A stretch of 64,000 nucleotides of DNA from Zopfochytrium polystomum (lineage: Eukaryota > Chytridiomycota > Chytridiomycetes > Chytridiales > Chytridiaceae), in contig JAIVFJ010000088.1 in NCBI GenBank assembly GCA_025765615.1, forward strand, positions 62,001 through 126,000, given 5' to 3'. The notes beneath the pieces are model-generated. The model was not told where the DNA came from, ran no database searches, and saw nothing but the letters and a program-made list of their open reading frames with translations. A program made the translations under genes and the position numbers. Below, piece by piece: positions 61,086-64,000 of the stretch. Numbering within the stretch: the stretch's first letter is position 1; each line of letters begins with the position of its first letter.

Positions 61086-62009
61086 ATGTCCTCCGCGAGC
61101 CCATCCGCCGCCGCCGCTACCGCTGCCGCCACCCACGACGGCCCCGCTCCCGCGTCGACGGCGGCCTCACCCCCGGCCTTGAGCCTCCCCACCCACATCC
61201 TCGCCACCATCTGCGCCTTTCTGCCGCCGCCGGAGCGCTTCCGCCTCGCTACCCTCTTCCGCCTTCCGTCGCAACAGACCGGCGCCATCAGCGAAGAGAA
61301 CCCCGGCTGGTGCCTGTACCTCATCGCGGGCAACCGCGACGTAGCGCTCCTAGACTGGCTGTTCCAGAGCCACCGCGCGCGCGGCGTCGAGCGCCAGTAC
61401 CTCCACAGCGACGCCGCCGTCGCGCACTGCCGCGCCGGCCGCATCGACCTGCTGCGCTGGTGGGCGCGCAACGCCCCGCGCCTCGTCGACGACCACACCC
61501 AGACCCTGCTCGCCGCCGCCAGCTGGGTCGGCCACGTCCACGTCCTCGACTGGTGGGCGACCCAGGCGCCCGCCCTGCGCCTCGACCCCGACGACTCGGC
61601 CGTCGACTACGCCAGCGAGGCCGGCCACGTCGCCGTGCTGCAGTGGTGGAAGGACGCCGCCGCCGTCGTTCCGATGCGGTACTCGGTCAAGGCCGTCGAC
61701 GGCGCGTCCGCGCGCGGAAGCACGGCCGCGCTGCAGTGGTGGAAGGACAGCGGGCTGCCGCTCAAGTACTCGCACGCCGCGCTGGACGGCGCTACGACCA
61801 ACGGGCACATCGCCGTGTTGGACTGGTGGCGCGGATCCGGGTTGAGCTTGCTGATCTCGGGCAATATCGTGAGCTTGGCGGACGGCTGCAGCGACCCGGA
61901 GGTGGTGCACTGGTGGATGGACAGCGGGCTGGTGAAAGAGGAGGAGGAGGACGGTGGCGATGAAGGAGGAGGAGGAGGAGGAGGAGGAGGAGGAGTCGAG
62001 GATCAATAG
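61086..62009 (+). CDS. F-box-like/WW-rich ankyrin-like repeat protein (paralog 2)
   Basis: Single exon, 307 aa, ATG start. The head LPTHILATICAFLPPPERFR resembles an F-box helix pair, followed by ankyrin-like units GHVHVLDWW, GHVAVLQWW, STAALQWWKDSGLPLKYS and GHIAVLDWWRGSGLSL. The C-terminus is an acidic, Gly-rich tail. It is a paralog of the gene at 21688-23016, sharing the head segment RLATLFRL and the Trp-pair repeat. Such proteins may be SCF-type substrate receptors; that is inference from the head only. Confidence 0.8.
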   Translation: MSSASPSAAAATAAATHDGPAPASTAASPPALSLPTHILATICAFLPPPERFRLATLFRLPSQQTGAISEENPGWCLYLIAGNRDVALLDWLFQSHRARGVERQYLHSDAAVAHCRAGRIDLLRWWARNAPRLVDDHTQTLLAAASWVGHVHVLDWWATQAPALRLDPDDSAVDYASEAGHVAVLQWWKDAAAVVPMRYSVKAVDGASARGSTAALQWWKDSGLPLKYSHAALDGATTNGHIAVLDWWRGSGLSLLISGNIVSLADGCSDPEVVHWWMDSGLVKEEEEDGGDEGGGGGGGGGGVEDQ

Positions 62010-62151
62010 CCGGCGATTTGAGCTAACAGGGGCTTGCCTGAGTGGGACGGCGGCCGGGTAGAACAAGAAACATTCTTTCGCGGTGCATCTACCTGGAATC
62101 GCTCTTGCCGTGTTAAAAACTATTACCGTAACTCCGCCACCTTGCCCAGCA

Positions 62152-62619
62152 ATGCACACGCTCGTCACGCTGGCCCGCATCGCTGTGACGGTCGTGTACG
62201 GCGGCGCCGCCCTCCCTTGCTTCTGGCTCGTCAACTACGGCATCATGCTCGCAGGCGGGGAAGGGCTCCCCTACAGGCGAGACTTCTGGACCCACGTCTT
62301 CTTGTCGTACCCAAACTGCAGCTTCCAACTCGCAGCACTCTCGCTTCCCGCCGCCGCCATCGGTGTATGGGCCGTCCCCGACCCGCCGCCCGTCGCCCCG
62401 CTTGTCGCCGTCGCCCTTGGGCCCCCGGCCGCCTGGGCTGCCGCCGTCGGCCTGCACGCTGTCGTGGAGTTTGTCGACCTGCGGTTCTTTGCCAAGCGCC
62501 GCCTCGAGGCCGCCGCAGCCGCGCGAGCCCGGGAAGCCACCGGACTGCTGGAACAAGAAAGGGGCAGGCGTGCCAACGGCGACGGCGCAGGCTACGGCGC
62601 CGCAGATGAAGTCGACTGA
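62152..62619 (+). CDS. Small multi-pass membrane protein, unknown function
   Basis: 155 aa, ATG start. It has three hydrophobic segments: residues 1-32 (ARIAVTVVYGGAALPCFWLV), 60-80 (LAALSLPAAAIGVWAV) and 83-108 (LVAVALGPPAAWAAAVGLHA), then a charged C-terminus (KRRLEAAAAARAREATGLLE). No family recognised. It lies 140 bp after the ankyrin-like gene and its 3' end faces the PARG-like gene. Confidence 0.62.
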   Translation: MHTLVTLARIAVTVVYGGAALPCFWLVNYGIMLAGGEGLPYRRDFWTHVFLSYPNCSFQLAALSLPAAAIGVWAVPDPPPVAPLVAVALGPPAAWAAAVGLHAVVEFVDLRFFAKRRLEAAAAARAREATGLLEQERGRRANGDGAGYGAADEVD

Positions 62620-62804
62620 GCCTGGGCGTTGCTCTTGACCTTCTCTTCTCTTTTAGTCCTGGGGACTCGTTTTCCTCCTCTGCGTGCGTTTCCCCACCCT
62701 CTCGTTGTTCAAGTTTGGGGGTCGTGCAGTGCGTTCGGTTATCCTTCAGTATGAAGCAGGTGTATTATCACAATTCAATCCTGGAACGTCAAAAACCAGT
62801 TCGT

Positions 62805-63797
62805 TCACTCATCGTCCTCGCCGCCACCGGCGCCGGCAATCTCGGCGGCAAACACCTTGCAGAACACCTCGTACTGCTCCTTGCCCTTGACCGCAAACAC
62901 CGCCCTCCGCAGCCACCCACGGCAGCCCCGACCGCCGCCGCCGCCGCCCACCAGCACCGCGCGGAACGCGCGCGCCACCGCCTCCGCGTCGCCGCCAAAC
63001 GCGCCGCACCCCCACGCGCCGAGCACAACCTCGTCGTGCCCGCGCGCCCTCGCGACGCGCAGCACGCCGTCGACCTTGGCCGCGACGTACGCGGCGTCCG
63101 CCCCGTTCGCCCGCAGCGCGGCCGCCACCGCGCTGCACCAAAACACGCCGCCTGTCGTCGCCGTCGTCGCCGTCGTCCCCGCTGACGGCTGCAGCTGCAC
63201 CACGGCAACGTCCGGCACGTACACGGCGCCAAACGCCGGTATCGGGTACGACCCGGCGGCGGCGGCGGCGTGCTCAAGCGCCAGCCCGAGCGTCGATCGC
63301 CCGCACAGCGACTCCTCCTGCGTGCCCTGCTGCCCGCCGCGCCACCCGCCGCCGGGCGTCGTGTCCGACGCAAAGTCGAGCACCAGCGGCGACGACGGCG
63401 ACGACGCGCGATGCGAGGTCGCCGCTGCGGAACGTGTAGGGCGGTGGCGCGGCGCGCGCGACGGCGTGGAGGCCGCGGTGGATGCGGCGGCGGCGGCGGC
63501 GGCGCTTCGCTCGATCAGCTGCGCGGCGGCGGCGAACGCATCGGCGCGCACGACGCGGATGGTCATGGGGCCATTGTCGTCGTCGTCGTCATGGTCGTCG
63601 TCGGCGGTCGTGGTGGTGGCGGGGGCAAGGGTGCGGGTGTCGCGGATCAGCTCTGCGCAGCGCAGGGCGTCGGCGAGGCGGCGGCGGTCGGCGGCGGGGA
63701 CTTGGGCCTGCAGCAGCTTTTCGACTGGTGCGGCGGCCTTGGCGGAGCCGTTCTTGCCGGAGATGCTGCTGCTACTATTTGCAGCTCGGCGGGGCAT
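62805..63797 (-). CDS. Bacterial-type poly(ADP-ribose) glycohydrolase-like protein
   Basis: 330 aa, single exon; ATG at 63797 (frame open upstream but without ATG). The domain matches the bacterial-type PARG/DUF2263 family: an N-terminal helical region (AELIRDTRTLAP), LDFASDTTPGGGWRGGQQGT and then QEESLCGRS, the signature loop with two adjacent catalytic glutamates, and VLGAWGCGAFGGDAEAVAR near the end. An acidic run and an Ala/Ser-rich insert interrupt the N-terminal half. The family removes ADP-ribose from modified proteins or nucleotides. The C-terminus is intact (GGGEDDE). It is convergent with the membrane-protein gene. Confidence 0.85.
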   Translation of the reverse strand: MPRRAANSSSSISGKNGSAKAAAPVEKLLQAQVPAADRRRLADALRCAELIRDTRTLAPATTTTADDDHDDDDDNGPMTIRVVRADAFAAAAQLIERSAAAAAAASTAASTPSRAPRHRPTRSAAATSHRASSPSSPLVLDFASDTTPGGGWRGGQQGTQEESLCGRSTLGLALEHAAAAAGSYPIPAFGAVYVPDVAVVQLQPSAGTTATTATTGGVFWCSAVAAALRANGADAAYVAAKVDGVLRVARARGHDEVVLGAWGCGAFGGDAEAVARAFRAVLVGGGGGGRGCRGWLRRAVFAVKGKEQYEVFCKVFAAEIAGAGGGEDDE

Positions 63798-64000
63798 TAC
63801 AGAGTGGGTGAGGGAGAGAGCGGGAAAGAGGGAGAGATTGGAGAGAGAGAGAGACGGAAAGATTGAGACGCAGAGTGCTGAGAGTGTCGGCACATTTATA
63901 ACGAAGCGGACTGTGCCCAGGGCTGTGCCCCACAAATTTCTTTCCGTGTGGATCCGAGCGCGAAGGCCTAATAATGCTCACAGCACAGCCCTTGCGTCCG
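63798..64000. other. Upstream region of the PARG-like gene
   Basis: GA-rich sequence (GGGAGAGAGCGGGAAAGAGG and similar) on the plus strand, that is CT-rich in the gene's sense strand, then about 100 bp to the window edge. This is likely the promoter and 5' UTR. Confidence 0.45.

Overview
The window is nuclear DNA of a GC-rich eukaryote, most likely an early-diverging, zoosporic (chytrid-type) fungus. The genes have many short GT-AG introns, some with a TGCTAAC-like branch site, and homopolymer and dinucleotide microsatellites are dense. The gene set also fits: telomerase with many exons, an RGS protein, an ArfGAP, a CHERP-like splicing factor, a NACHT-WD40 giant, and WW-rich ankyrin-like families. 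The fungal placement is inference; no rRNA or marker gene is present to fix it.

Left arm (1-17 kb): a solo LTR (family A), then an ArfGAP-PH protein (2.4-5.5 kb), an RGS-domain protein (6.9-9.0 kb), a secreted tandem Cu/Zn-SOD with a Pro/Thr/Ser stalk whose frame is broken by single-base shifts (10.2-13.5 kb), and a His/Pro-rich ORF on the minus strand (14.4-15.6 kb). From 17.5 to 26.6 kb is a transposon graveyard: copia remnants with LTR family B, a LINE-type reverse transcriptase split by a solo LTR, a solo LTR-A inside an LTR-B, and one host gene (WW-ankyrin protein, 21.7-23.0 kb).

Centre (27.5-48 kb): a Kelch-TM-kinase receptor-like gene (+ strand, 11 exons) converges on a complete telomerase reverse transcriptase gene (- strand, modelled here with 28 exons and 1326 aa). 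229 bp upstream of the TERT start codon sits a Ty3/gypsy retrotransposon with CTGGC target duplications. Its integrase is interrupted by a younger chromovirus with CACCC duplications and LTRs that look identical by eye. That inner element lacks RT and RNase H, appears to use Tf1-type self-priming, and carries a dense heat-shock-element array upstream of its TATA box.

Right arm (48.6-64 kb): a CHERP-like SURP/CID/RS protein ending in a CCHC knuckle, a NACHT/WD40 protein with a DUF4062 domain (TEP1/NWD1-like; 11 exon blocks, one +1 frame break), a second WW-ankyrin protein, a small membrane protein and, on the minus strand, a bacterial-type PARG-like hydrolase. The host genes show no operon-like logic. 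The retroelement stratigraphy (LINE, then LTR-B; gypsy-D and LTR-B, then LTR-A) can be read directly from nesting and target duplications.
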